Of a stretch of DNA of 64,000 nt, positions 1-8,364 are shown piece after piece. Positions within the stretch are counted from its first letter, which is position 1. Each line of letters starts with the position of its first letter. The position numbers and the translations under genes are program-made. The notes beneath the pieces are model-generated. The model was not told the origin of the DNA. It made no database searches and saw only the letters and a program-made list of their open reading frames with translations. This DNA is from Deltaproteobacteria bacterium (GTDB lineage Bacteria; Myxococcota_A; UBA9160; UBA4427): NCBI GenBank assembly GCA_016713665.1, contig JADJOR010000002.1:372001-436000 (forward strand), read 5' to 3'.

Positions 1-2
1 TG

Positions 3-482
3 ATCGTGCTCTTCCGATCGATCTCGATCGGGCTCATCGCGATGATTCCGAACGTCGTCCCCGTGCTGCTGGCGCTCGGCGCGATGGGCTGGTTCGACAT
101 CACGCTCGACTACAACAAGGCGACGATCGCCTCGATCGCCCTCGGCATCGCCGTCGACGATACGGTCCACCTCATGTCGCGCTTCCGGCTCGAGTTCGGG
201 ATCCACCGCAGCTACGAGGCGGCCCTGCACGCGTCGATGCAGGACGTGGGTCGCGCCCTCATCCATACCTCGATCGCCCTGGTGCTGGGCTTCCTGGTGC
301 TCTGCCTGTCGGAGCTCCGCTCCCAGGCCTTCTACGGCATCCTGCTCGCGGCGTCCCTCACGACGGCGCTCCTCGCGGATCTCTTCCTCCTGCCGCCGCT
401 CGTGCTCTGGCTCAAGCCCTTCGGCCCCGAGCAGGCGCGCCGGACGGAGGCCCCGTCCGCGGCGATACGCGAGGCGGCCTGA
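3..482 (+). CDS. RND/MMPL-family transporter, C-terminal part (5' end outside window)
   Basis: Only the last ~159 codons are present; the frame is open to the left edge, so the GTG at 6 is probably internal. The fragment has about four hydrophobic segments and the motif G-I-A-V-D-D-T-V-H near residue 48. That Asp-Asp element in the fourth transmembrane helix of the second RND repeat carries the proton-relay residues of MMPL/hopanoid-type RND exporters. The protein would sit in the inner membrane and move lipid-like or hydrophobic substrates using the proton gradient. The tail after the last helix is short and charged. It converges on alanine dehydrogenase 7 bp away. The family is clear; the substrate is unknown. 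Confidence 0.85.
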   Translation: MVLFRSISIGLIAMIPNVVPVLLALGAMGWFDITLDYNKATIASIALGIAVDDTVHLMSRFRLEFGIHRSYEAALHASMQDVGRALIHTSIALVLGFLVLCLSELRSQAFYGILLAASLTTALLADLFLLPPLVLWLKPFGPEQARRTEAPSAAIREAA

Positions 483-489
483 GCGATCC

Positions 490-1581
490 TCAGCGCGAGA
501 AGCCGAGGGCTTCGGCGACGATGGGATGGACGATCTCGCCGCGGCGGACGGTGAGGCCGGTCGAGAGACCGGGCTCGCGCTCGAGGGCCGAGTCGACGCC
601 CATCATCGCGATCCGCCGGACGAAGGGCAGGGTCGCGTTGGTCAACGCGAAGGTCGAGGTCCTCGGCACCGCGCCGGGCATGTTCGTCACGCAGTAGTGG
701 ACGACGCCTTCCTCGACGTAGGTCGGCTCCGCGTGGGTCGTCGGCCGGCTCGTCTCGAAGCATCCGCCCTGGTCGATCGCGACGTCGACGACGACCGAGC
801 CGTTCGGCATCGCCCGGACCATGGCGCGGTCGACGAGCTTCGGCGTCGCGGCCCCCGGGACGAGCACCGTCCCGACGACGAGATCCGCCCGCGTGACGAG
901 CTCGCCGATCGCGTCCCGGGTCGAATAGACCGTCTTTGCGCGGCCCTCGAAGCGAGCCGCCAGCTCGCGCAGCCGCGGGAGCGCGCGGTCGACGATCGTG
1001 ACGTCGGCGCCGAACCCGATCGCCATCTCGGCCGCATGGGAGCCGGCGATGCCGCCGCCGATCACGACGACGCGCGCAGGGAGCGTCCCCGGGACGCCGC
1101 CGAGCAGGACGCCGCGGCCGCCGGCGGCGCGCTCGAGACAATGGGCTCCGACCTGGATCGACATCCGACCCGCGACCTCGCTCATCGGGGTCAGCAGAGG
1201 CAGCGAGCCGTCCGGGGCCGTCACGGTTTCGTAGGCGATCGCCGTCGCACCGGATTTCAGCAGGCCGCGGGCCTGGGCCGGGTCGGCGGCGAGATGGAGG
1301 AAGGTGAAGAGGACCTGGCCTTCCCGCAGCCGGGCGCACTCGACGGGCTGCGGCTCCTTGACCTTCACGATCAGGTCCGAGCCGGAGAAGAGGGCTTCGA
1401 CGTCGGGCTCGAGGGTCGCACCCGCCGCGGCGTACTCCGCGTCGGCGATTCCGGCTCCCGACCCGGCCCCCGTCTGGACGACGACCGGATGGCCGGCCCG
1501 CGTGAGCTCGCGAACGCCGCTCGGCGTCATGCCGACCCGGTATTCGTGGCTCTTGATCTCGGTCGGTACACCGATGCGCAT
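490..1581 (-). CDS. ald: Alanine dehydrogenase
   Basis: 363 residues, a normal length for the family. It catalyses reversible NAD-dependent deamination of L-alanine to pyruvate and ammonia. The N-terminus M-R-I-G-V-P-T-E-I-K, the substrate-binding Lys in V-K-V-K-E-P (about residue 74) and the catalytic His in F-T-F-L-H-L (about 95) are present. A Rossmann nucleotide site G-G-G-I-A-G begins near residue 174, and the C-terminal N-M-P-G-A-V-P-R-T-S element is intact. It is transcribed away from the DksA-like gene, with a 239-bp shared upstream region. It may feed pyruvate or recycle nitrogen. Identification is firm. Confidence 0.95.
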   Translation of the reverse strand: MRIGVPTEIKSHEYRVGMTPSGVRELTRAGHPVVVQTGAGSGAGIADAEYAAAGATLEPDVEALFSGSDLIVKVKEPQPVECARLREGQVLFTFLHLAADPAQARGLLKSGATAIAYETVTAPDGSLPLLTPMSEVAGRMSIQVGAHCLERAAGGRGVLLGGVPGTLPARVVVIGGGIAGSHAAEMAIGFGADVTIVDRALPRLRELAARFEGRAKTVYSTRDAIGELVTRADLVVGTVLVPGAATPKLVDRAMVRAMPNGSVVVDVAIDQGGCFETSRPTTHAEPTYVEEGVVHYCVTNMPGAVPRTSTFALTNATLPFVRRIAMMGVDSALEREPGLSTGLTVRRGEIVHPIVAEALGFSR

Positions 1582-1748
1582 CGCGGGCCCCTCCGTGCGG
1601 GATCATCGCCTCTTCTTCGCCCGAGAATACAGCGGAACCCGCCGGGGCCGGCTTGAGTCATCGACGACCGCCATCGGGGTATTCCGTCTCGGATGCGCCG
1701 TCTTGCCCCGTTCGAGCCGGTCGTCGCGGCCGTTCCGGCTTCTCCGAC

Positions 1749-1764
1749 TGGCATGCGGCTTGCT
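1749..1764 (+). promoter_or_regulatory. Probable sigma-54 (-24/-12) promoter
   Basis: The 16 bases TGGCATGCGGCTTGCT match the sigma-54 consensus TGGCAYG-N4-TTGCW at every defined position, with the invariant GG and GC dinucleotides separated by ten bases. It lies 56 bp upstream of the DksA/TraR-like ATG, so transcription would begin near 1775 and give a leader of about 45 nt. No enhancer-binding activator is encoded nearby. The match is read directly from the sequence; activity is inferred. Confidence 0.7.
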
Positions 1765-1820
1765 GACTCCGATTCGTAGACCGGTCGGTCCGTCGATCGA
1801 TCAACGAGGAGGGCATCGCC

Positions 1821-2181
1821 ATGACCATGAACCCGTCGCATCCGTCGCCGGAGCTCGCCGCGCTGTACGAGGAGAACCGGACCCGGCTGCTCGAGAGCCA
1901 GTCGGAGTGGACCCGCCGCCTCGAAGCGATCGGGCGGGATCGAAAGCGGGTCCGGGGCGCCCTCGATCCGGACTTCGCCGAGCAGGCCGTCCAGCGCGAG
2001 AACGATCCGACCCTCGATGCCCTCGACGAGCGCGGGCGTTCGGCGCTCCGCGCGATTCGCGCCGCGCTCTCGCGGATCGAGTCGGGCAACTACGGCTGGT
2101 GCGTCGCCTGCGGCTCGCCGATCGCCGACGCGCCTGCGCGCCGAGCCCGAAGCCGACCGCTGCATCGCCTGCTCCCGCTGA
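1821..2181 (+). CDS. DksA/TraR-type zinc-finger protein, frameshifted in the zinc finger
   Basis: A short helical protein of the DksA/TraR class, which binds the RNA polymerase secondary channel and modulates transcription. The N-terminal half is a charged coiled-coil-like segment, followed by C-V-A-C-G-S-P-I, the first half of the four-Cys zinc finger. The open frame then runs on to 2228 as arginine-rich nonsense. The other frame, entered at about 2130-2133, encodes R-L-R-A-E-P-E-A-D-R-C-I-A-C-S-R and stops at 2181. Joining the two restores the canonical C-x2-C-x17-C-x2-C spacing and a ~120-residue protein, and needs two bases added in the GCGC run. A GAGGAGGG ribosome site precedes the ATG. 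The break is either a sequence error or a recent mutation. Confidence 0.8.
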
Positions 2182-2187
2182 GCGGCG

Positions 2188-3945
2188 CTAGGCCGAGAGG
2201 ACGCAGGCGGCGATCGTCGCCGCCGTGAGCGGGGCGCCGAGGCGGATGTAGTCGCCGAAGCGGTAGCCGCCCGGGCCGTAGACCATCGTGTTGGTCTGGT
2301 AGCCGATCGGCGTCAGGAACGAGTTCGAGGCGGCCACCGCGATCGCGATCGCGAAGGTCCGCTCGTCGGCGCCGAGCTGCTCGGCGGTCGCCATGCCGAT
2401 CGGGAACATCAGGGCGGCGGCGGCGTTGTTGCTGATGAACTCGGTCAGGACGACGGTCGCGAGCACGATGCCGAGCAGCACGACACGGACGCCGTAGGCC
2501 TGGAAGCCCTCGACGATGCCGTGGCCCAACGAGGCCGCGAGGCCCGACTCCTCGATCGCAGCACCGATGCCGAAGGAGGCTGCGATCACGATCAGGACGT
2601 CGATCTCGATTGCATCTCGGGCCGTCTGCGCCGAGAGGACCCGCGTCGCGACCAGCACGACGGCGCCGATCAGCGAGGCCTCGAGGATCGGGAGCGTTCC
2701 GCTGCCGGCGACGGCGACGATCGTGAAGGTGACGAGCCCGACCCAGACCGCTCGTCCCGTCTTGATCGGCGCCTCGTCCTCGCCGTCGAGGGGATTGATG
2801 ACGAGGAAATCGGGGCGCCCGCGCCAGCGCTCGCGGAAGCCGGGATCCGTCAGCAGGAGCAGCGTGTCGCCGGTCCGGAGCTTGACCTGCCCGAGCTTGG
2901 CGACGAGGGGCTGGCCTTCGCGGTGGATCGCGATGATCGCGGCCTGATAGCGCTCGCGGAAATTCGCCTCCTTCGGCGTCTGGCCGAGCAGCGGCGATTC
3001 GCGGCCGATCACGACCTCGATCACATGGCGCGCCCGCTCCTCGACGCTCGCCATGTGGACGCGTTCGGCGGAGTCGAGGCCGTCGATGTTCTGGAGATCG
3101 AGGATCAGGCGCGCCTGGCCGACGAAGAGCAGATGGTCGCCCTCGCGGAGCGTCGTCGTCGGGGCGACCGGCGCGATCGGATCGCCATCGCGCTCGATCT
3201 CGACCAGGAACACCCCTTCGAGATGGCGGAGGCCCGCCTCCTCGACCGTCCGCCCGTCGAGCGGCCCCCCCGTCTCGACCACCATGCGTACGACGAAGTC
3301 CCGACCCGGATCGTCGAGGCCGCCGCGGGGGGGCTGGCGGTCGGGGAGCACGCGGCTCGCCGTCATCGCGAGCACCAGGATGCCCACCACGGCGACGGGC
3401 AGGCCGACGGACGTCATTTCGAACAGGCCGAGGGGCTCGCGACCCGAAGCCTCGAGCAGGCCCGAGACGACGAGATTCGTCGAGGTCCCGATCGTCGTCA
3501 GGACGCCACCCAGGATCACGGCGAAGGAGAGCGGCATCAGGTAGCGCGAGGCGGGCAGGCCGTTGCGCTCGGCCCATTCCGAGACCGGGCGGATCAGCAT
3601 GGCGACGATCGGCGTATTGTTGAGGAAGGCCGACGCCGCCGCCGAGGGGATGCAGAGCCGCAGGATCCGGACGGCGTCGTTCGAGCCGCCGCCGAGGGCG
3701 CCGCGGACCAGCGGCCGCAGGGCGCCGGAGTCCTCGACGGCCCGGGCCACGACGTAGAGCGCGGCGACGGTGATCGGGGCCGAGTTCGAGAAGCCTGCGA
3801 AGGCCTGTGCCGGCTCGATCACGCCGGCGGCGATCAGTCTGATGACGGCGGAGAGGATCGCGGTCGCGGGCGAGACGGTGCCCCGCGCCATGACGGCGAA
3901 CATTGCGATCGAGACGGCGAGAGTGAACCAGGCTTCCCATCCCAT
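2188..3945 (-). CDS. SLC13/DASS-type anion permease with two TrkA-C (RCK_C) domains
   Basis: 585 residues from the ATG at 3945 (M-G-W-E-A-W-F); the longer open frame overlaps the divergent gene and is unlikely. The layout is an N-terminal block of membrane helices (about 1-200), two cytoplasmic TrkA-C regulatory domains (about 215-280 and 308-370), and a C-terminal helix block (about 395-585). The re-entrant loop signatures S-A-F-L-N-N-T-P-I and F-I-S-N-N-A-A-A, each followed by a T-I-G-T-S-T-N or T-P-I-G-Y-Q-T-N type segment, are typical of DASS sodium/carboxylate or sulfate carriers. The substrate (dicarboxylate, sulfate or other anion) cannot be told. It ends 6 bp from the restored DksA-like stop. 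Confidence 0.9.
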   Translation of the reverse strand: MGWEAWFTLAVSIAMFAVMARGTVSPATAILSAVIRLIAAGVIEPAQAFAGFSNSAPITVAALYVVARAVEDSGALRPLVRGALGGGSNDAVRILRLCIPSAAASAFLNNTPIVAMLIRPVSEWAERNGLPASRYLMPLSFAVILGGVLTTIGTSTNLVVSGLLEASGREPLGLFEMTSVGLPVAVVGILVLAMTASRVLPDRQPPRGGLDDPGRDFVVRMVVETGGPLDGRTVEEAGLRHLEGVFLVEIERDGDPIAPVAPTTTLREGDHLLFVGQARLILDLQNIDGLDSAERVHMASVEERARHVIEVVIGRESPLLGQTPKEANFRERYQAAIIAIHREGQPLVAKLGQVKLRTGDTLLLLTDPGFRERWRGRPDFLVINPLDGEDEAPIKTGRAVWVGLVTFTIVAVAGSGTLPILEASLIGAVVLVATRVLSAQTARDAIEIDVLIVIAASFGIGAAIEESGLAASLGHGIVEGFQAYGVRVVLLGIVLATVVLTEFISNNAAAALMFPIGMATAEQLGADERTFAIAIAVAASNSFLTPIGYQTNTMVYGPGGYRFGDYIRLGAPLTAATIAACVLSA

Positions 3946-4087
3946 GCGCGCGGTACGGTAGCGACTGGGCCGGCGAATTCGACGGAAAGGATCCATCGGC
4001 CAGCACGGGCGATGGACCGGGGGGATGGATCCGATCCGCCCGGGTGGCTTCGAGCGATCTGAGCAGACGACGAGAGAAGAGGAGGGG

Positions 4088-5167
4088 ATGGTGGCCCGAT
4101 TGCGTGTCGTGCAGTGGTCGACGGGGGGAGTCGGCGCGATCGCCTTGCGGGCGATCGCCGAGCGGCCCGATCTCGAGCTCGCGGGGGTCTGGGTCCACTC
4201 GCCGGACAAGCACGGTCGCGATGCCGGCGAGCTCGCCGGGGGCGCGCGACTCGGTCTCGCGGCAACCCGTGACGCCGAGGCGCTCCTCGCCCTGCGCCCC
4301 GACTGTGTCTGCTACACGGCGAGCGGCGAGGCGAATCCCCGGGCCTGCCTCGACGATTTCGAACGCATGCTCGCCGCGGGCATCAACGTCGTCACGACCT
4401 CGGTCCCGGGCCTGGTCCACGCGCCGGGCTTCGATCCCCGACAGGTCGAGCGCCTCGAGCGGGCGGCGCGGGCCGGTGGCGCATCCCTCTACGCCTCGGG
4501 TCTCGAGCCGGGCTTCGCCGGCGACGACCTCGTCCTGCGCCTGGCGAGCCTGACCCATCGGATCGAGCGCGTCCGGACCCAGGAGATCTTCTCCTACACC
4601 GACTACCCCGTCGCCTTCACGATCTTCGAGGTCTTCGGCTTCGGGAAGCCCGTCGACGCGCGCTGCATCATGGAGCGCCCGGGTGTGCAGAGCAGCGCCT
4701 GGGCCCCGTCGGTCCGGATGGTGGCGGACTGGCTGGGGGCCCCCCTCGAGCGCATCCGCGAGACCTACGAGAAGCGCGTGACGCCGCGGCGGATCGAGGC
4801 CGCGGCCGGCGTGATCGAGGCGGGGACCGTCGGCGCGGTCCGCTTCGAGACGATCGGGGTCGTCGACGGGCGGGACGCGATCGTGATCGAGCACGTGAAT
4901 CGGATGGCGCCAGACGTCGCCCCGGACTGGCCCACCTCGGCCCGGGACGGCACGTACCGAATCCTCTTCGAGGGCGAGCCCGATCTTGCCTGCGAGCTGC
5001 AGCTCCGGGGGCCGAGCGATTATTCGCGTCAGGGTATGATCGCGACGGCGATGCGCGTCGTGAACGCGATCGGCCCGGTCTGCCGGGCGGCGCCGGGGCT
5101 CGTCTCGGCGGCGGAGCTCCCGCCGCTGCTTCCGACCGCGGCCTTCGGGCCGGCGCCGGGACGATAG
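4088..5167 (+). CDS. NAD(P)H-dependent dehydrogenase, dihydrodipicolinate reductase-like N-terminus (amine dehydrogenase family)
   Basis: 359 residues. I chose the ATG at 4088 because GAGGAGGGG lies just upstream and the next residues V-A-R-L-R-V-V-Q-W-S-T-G-G-V-G are the family's normal start. The Rossmann motif Q-W-S-T-G-G-V-G occupies residues 9-16, followed by W-V-H-S-P-D-K for cofactor ribose binding. Proteins of this type resemble dihydrodipicolinate reductase and 2,4-diaminopentanoate dehydrogenase, but most have no assigned substrate. The C-terminal half carries the substrate domain. It is divergent from the SLC13 permease and 26 bp upstream of the large regulator. Confidence 0.8.
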   Translation: MVARLRVVQWSTGGVGAIALRAIAERPDLELAGVWVHSPDKHGRDAGELAGGARLGLAATRDAEALLALRPDCVCYTASGEANPRACLDDFERMLAAGINVVTTSVPGLVHAPGFDPRQVERLERAARAGGASLYASGLEPGFAGDDLVLRLASLTHRIERVRTQEIFSYTDYPVAFTIFEVFGFGKPVDARCIMERPGVQSSAWAPSVRMVADWLGAPLERIRETYEKRVTPRRIEAAAGVIEAGTVGAVRFETIGVVDGRDAIVIEHVNRMAPDVAPDWPTSARDGTYRILFEGEPDLACELQLRGPSDYSRQGMIATAMRVVNAIGPVCRAAPGLVSAAELPPLLPTAAFGPAPGR

Positions 5168-5193
5168 TCGCGGGATCCGGGTTCGGGTGGGCC

Positions 5194-8100
5194 ATGCGCT
5201 TTGCCTTCGGACGATTCGAGCTCGACGCCGACCGCTTCGAGCTGCGCCGCGGAGGCGAGCTCGTCGCGATCCAGCCGAAGGTCCTCGAGCTCGTCCTCTA
5301 CCTGATCCGCAACCGGGGGCGTGCGGTCGGGGCCGAGGAGCTCTTCCGCGCGGTCTGGCCCGAAACGGTCGTGACGAAGTCCTCCCTGGCCCGCGCCGTG
5401 AGTCTCGCGCGGAGCGCGCTCGATGGTGAAGGCGATGGTCCTCCTTCGATCGCTACCGTGCCGCGTCGGGGCTATCGCTTCGAAGCCGAGGTCGATTCCG
5501 ATTCGGCCGAGGTCGAAGATCCGTCGCGTCGCTATGTCGGTCGAGCCTCGACCTTGACCCGTGTCCAGGCGGCGCTCGACGCCGCGCTTTCGGGACATGG
5601 GCGCATCCTCCTTCTGGTCGGGGAGGCGGGCATCGGCAAGACCCGCACCGCCGAGCTGCTCTGTGATCGCGCGCGGCTGGCCTGCGCCGAAGTGGCGGCG
5701 ATCTGGGGTCTCGCGGTGGACGCACCGACCTACTGGAGCTGGACCTGCATCCTGCGCCGGCTGGTCGAGGTCGATCCCCGGGCCTGGGCGTCGCTGCCTC
5801 GACCGCAGCGACGCGCGCTCGCCTCGCTGCTGTCCGACGAGAGCGTCGAAAAGGACGTGCAGTTGCCGTCGAGTCCGACGGAGACCGCGCGCTTCGCCCT
5901 CTTCGACGCGGTCCAGTCGCTGCTGGTCCGGGTCGCGCACACCCGACCGCTCCTGATCGTGCTCGACGACCTGCATGCTGCGGATGCGGAGTCGATCGCG
6001 CTGATGGAGTACGTCGGTCGCTCCCTGGCCTCGCTGCCGATCGCGATCGTGGCGACGGCCCGCGAGGCCGACGTCGCGCCGGCGCCGCAGCAGCTCCGGG
6101 CGCTCGAGCGCCTGCTCCGTCTCGGCTGCCTCGAGCGCTGGCCTTTGACGGGCCTGCACGACGAAGACCTGAACGAGTTCGTGGCGAGGCGGCTCGGTCG
6201 CGATCCGGCTCCCGAGCTCGTCGCGGCCCTCGAGCGCCAGACGGGCGGCAATCCGCTGCTGCTCGGCGAGAGCCTCCGCTCGCTCGAAGCGCGCGACCTG
6301 CTCGACGCGAGCCGTGCGCGGAGCGAATGGGAGTCGCTCCTGCCCCGCGGCATCGAGCACCTTCTGCGCCCCAAGCTTCGGCCGCTCGAGCCGGCCGTCC
6401 TCGAGACCCTCGCGCTCGCGAGCGCGATCGGTCTCGAGATCGACCGGAAGCTGCTCTCCGATTGCAGCGCCGAGCGACCCGGGCTCCGGCTCGAGCTCGA
6501 CGCGCTGCTCGCCGCCGGCCTGCTCTCGGCGGGCGCCGGGACCGGTCGTCTGCGCTTCACCCACGGGCTCGTTCGCGAGGCGATCTACGACGAGCTGGTC
6601 CCGGCCGGCGCCGCACGCCGCGCGCTCCACGCCCGCGTCTTCGCGGCCCTCGAGGCGAGCAGCGAGGGCGGAGCGGCGGCGCTCGGCGATCCGCTGGGCG
6701 AAGCCGCGCGACATGCGTGCGAGGCGGTTCCGCTGGTCGATCCCGAGCGTGCGGCGGGGCTGGCCGGGGCGGCGGCCGAGCAGGCCGCGCGACTGCACGA
6801 TTACGAGGGGGCCGCCGCCCGTTATGTCCGGGCGCTCGCCGTCCTGCCCCCGCCGACGGCGACGAGTCGCGCGCTGCATGCCGCGCTCCAGCTGGGGCTC
6901 GCCGACGCCCAGGCTCGCTCGCTCGGCCTGGAGCGCGCGCGCCCGACGTTCCTGGCCGCCGCCGACGCCGCGCGATCGAGCGGGCAGGCCGAGCTGCTGG
7001 CGCGGGCGGCGCTCGGCCTCGCCCAGCGCCCGAACTCCACGGGCCAGGAGGACCCGGAGGTCTCGGCCCTGCTCGACGAGAGTCTCTGCGCGCTTCCCGA
7101 ACGTGCCGAGGCCCTGAGGATCCGCGTGACCTCGAGGCTCGCCGCCGAGCTTCGTTATTCCGAGCGCGCCCGCAGCGTCGCGCTCGCCGACGCAGCGCTC
7201 GCCGCAGCGAGGCGCCTCGCCGATCCGATGGTCCTCGCCGAGACCCTCGAGGATTGCACGTTCCTGCAGTGGAGCCCCTCGGATCCCGCGGCCTGGATCT
7301 CGCTCAACGCAGAGGTCGCGAAGTTCGCGCGCATGGCGAACGATCTCGATCTCGCGATCTCGGGCCACAAGGGCTGCGTCAGCGGGTCGCTCGAGCGGGG
7401 CGACTTCGCGCGAGTCGAGCGCGAGGTCCGGGCCTGCGAGCGGATCGCGCGCGAGGTGCCGACGCCCTATGCCCGGTGGTGGTGTGCGGTGCTCCAGGCC
7501 TCGCGCGCGTTGATCGAGGGGGAGCTCGAGATCGCCGACGGCCTCGTCGTCGAGTCGCTTCGGATCGCCGAGCGCGTCGACTCGCCCGAGGTCGCGATCG
7601 AGCTCCAGGCCCAGATCGTCTATCTGCGGACCGAGCAGGCGCGCTCGGCCGAGATCGAAGCCGCGGCGCGGGAGCAGGTCCGGCGCTATCCGAAGCAGCC
7701 GACCTGGCGCGCGGCTTTCGCGCGCATCCTCGTCGCCGGCGGTCAGCTCGCCGAGGCCCGCGCCGTGATCGCGCCCCTGGTCGCACAGCGCTTCGAGGCC
7801 ATCCCGATCGATCGCGGCTGGCTCGCGACCCACGCCCTCGCGGCCGAGGTCGTCGCGGCGGTCGCCGACGTCGAGGCCGCCGAGCAGCTCGCGGCCCATC
7901 TCGCGCCTTATGCGGGGCGATCGATCGTGCTCGGGAGCGCGATCTACTACGGGCCGGTCGAGTATTTCCTCGGCCTGCTCGCCGCGACGCGTGCGCAATA
8001 CGACGAGGCGGTCGCCCATTTCGAGGTCGCCCTCGCGGAGGCCCGGCGCGCCGGTGCCCGGGTCTTCTTCGCGCGGAACCGTCTCGCCTGGGCTCGGGTG

Positions 8101-8295
8101 CTTCTCGATCGGAACGGGAAGGGCGACCGGGCCCGGGCGGCGGGCTTCGTTCGCGACGTGCTCGAGGAGGCCGATGCGCGCGGCCTTCACGCGGTCGCCG
8201 CGGAGGGCCGCGAGCTGGCTCTGGCGCTCTGGCGACCGGAGCCGACGCAGGAACCCCGGCGTCGCCGCCGAGCCGCGAAGATCATCGAACGGTAA
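5194..8295 (+). CDS. Large transcriptional regulator: winged-helix DNA-binding domain, AAA ATPase, TPR-like C-terminus
   Basis: 1033 residues. Residues 1-100 form an OmpR/CadC-type winged helix (F-G-R-F-E-L-D-A, then A-T-V-P-R-R-G-Y-R-F). A spacer leads to an NTPase: Walker A G-E-A-G-I-G-K-T at about 143-150 and Walker B L-L-I-V-L-D-D-L-H around 253. The remaining ~550 residues are alanine-rich helical repeats of TPR type. The architecture is that of large STAND-type one-component regulators, in which ATP binding and repeat-mediated sensing control DNA binding. The stop codon lies inside the 21-bp element that precedes the next gene, so it probably controls the adjacent secreted-protein genes; that link is inference from position. 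Confidence 0.85.
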   Translation: MRFAFGRFELDADRFELRRGGELVAIQPKVLELVLYLIRNRGRAVGAEELFRAVWPETVVTKSSLARAVSLARSALDGEGDGPPSIATVPRRGYRFEAEVDSDSAEVEDPSRRYVGRASTLTRVQAALDAALSGHGRILLLVGEAGIGKTRTAELLCDRARLACAEVAAIWGLAVDAPTYWSWTCILRRLVEVDPRAWASLPRPQRRALASLLSDESVEKDVQLPSSPTETARFALFDAVQSLLVRVAHTRPLLIVLDDLHAADAESIALMEYVGRSLASLPIAIVATAREADVAPAPQQLRALERLLRLGCLERWPLTGLHDEDLNEFVARRLGRDPAPELVAALERQTGGNPLLLGESLRSLEARDLLDASRARSEWESLLPRGIEHLLRPKLRPLEPAVLETLALASAIGLEIDRKLLSDCSAERPGLRLELDALLAAGLLSAGAGTGRLRFTHGLVREAIYDELVPAGAARRALHARVFAALEASSEGGAAALGDPLGEAARHACEAVPLVDPERAAGLAGAAAEQAARLHDYEGAAARYVRALAVLPPPTATSRALHAALQLGLADAQARSLGLERARPTFLAAADAARSSGQAELLARAALGLAQRPNSTGQEDPEVSALLDESLCALPERAEALRIRVTSRLAAELRYSERARSVALADAALAAARRLADPMVLAETLEDCTFLQWSPSDPAAWISLNAEVAKFARMANDLDLAISGHKGCVSGSLERGDFARVEREVRACERIAREVPTPYARWWCAVLQASRALIEGELEIADGLVVESLRIAERVDSPEVAIELQAQIVYLRTEQARSAEIEAAAREQVRRYPKQPTWRAAFARILVAGGQLAEARAVIAPLVAQRFEAIPIDRGWLATHALAAEVVAAVADVEAAEQLAAHLAPYAGRSIVLGSAIYYGPVEYFLGLLAATRAQYDEAVAHFEVALAEARRAGARVFFARNRLAWARVLLDRNGKGDRARAAGFVRDVLEEADARGLHAVAAEGRELALALWRPEPTQEPRRRRRAAKIIER

Positions 8296-8298
8296 GAA
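8278..8298 (+). repeat. 21-bp direct repeat, copy 1 (candidate regulatory element)
   Basis: AAGATCATCGAACGGTAAGA plus one A is identical to 11518-11538. This copy overlaps the last codons of the regulator gene and ends 66 bp before the FG-GAP protein start. A similar GAATTCCGGGG box follows about 30 bp downstream, comparable to GATCCCGGG after copy 2. The arrangement suggests a shared promoter or operator, but no standard -35/-10 pair is obvious. Confidence 0.5.
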
Positions 8299-8364
8299 TC
8301 GGATTCGGCGGCTTGCGCGAGAATTCCGGGGTGGGCATCGGCCCGTCGAAGGAGATCGCGCGCG

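Noticed and set aside
8300..8325. Possible sigma-54 promoter before the FG-GAP gene (CGGCGGCTTGCG)
   Set aside because: The GC-12 part fits, but no GG lies at the required -24 spacing.
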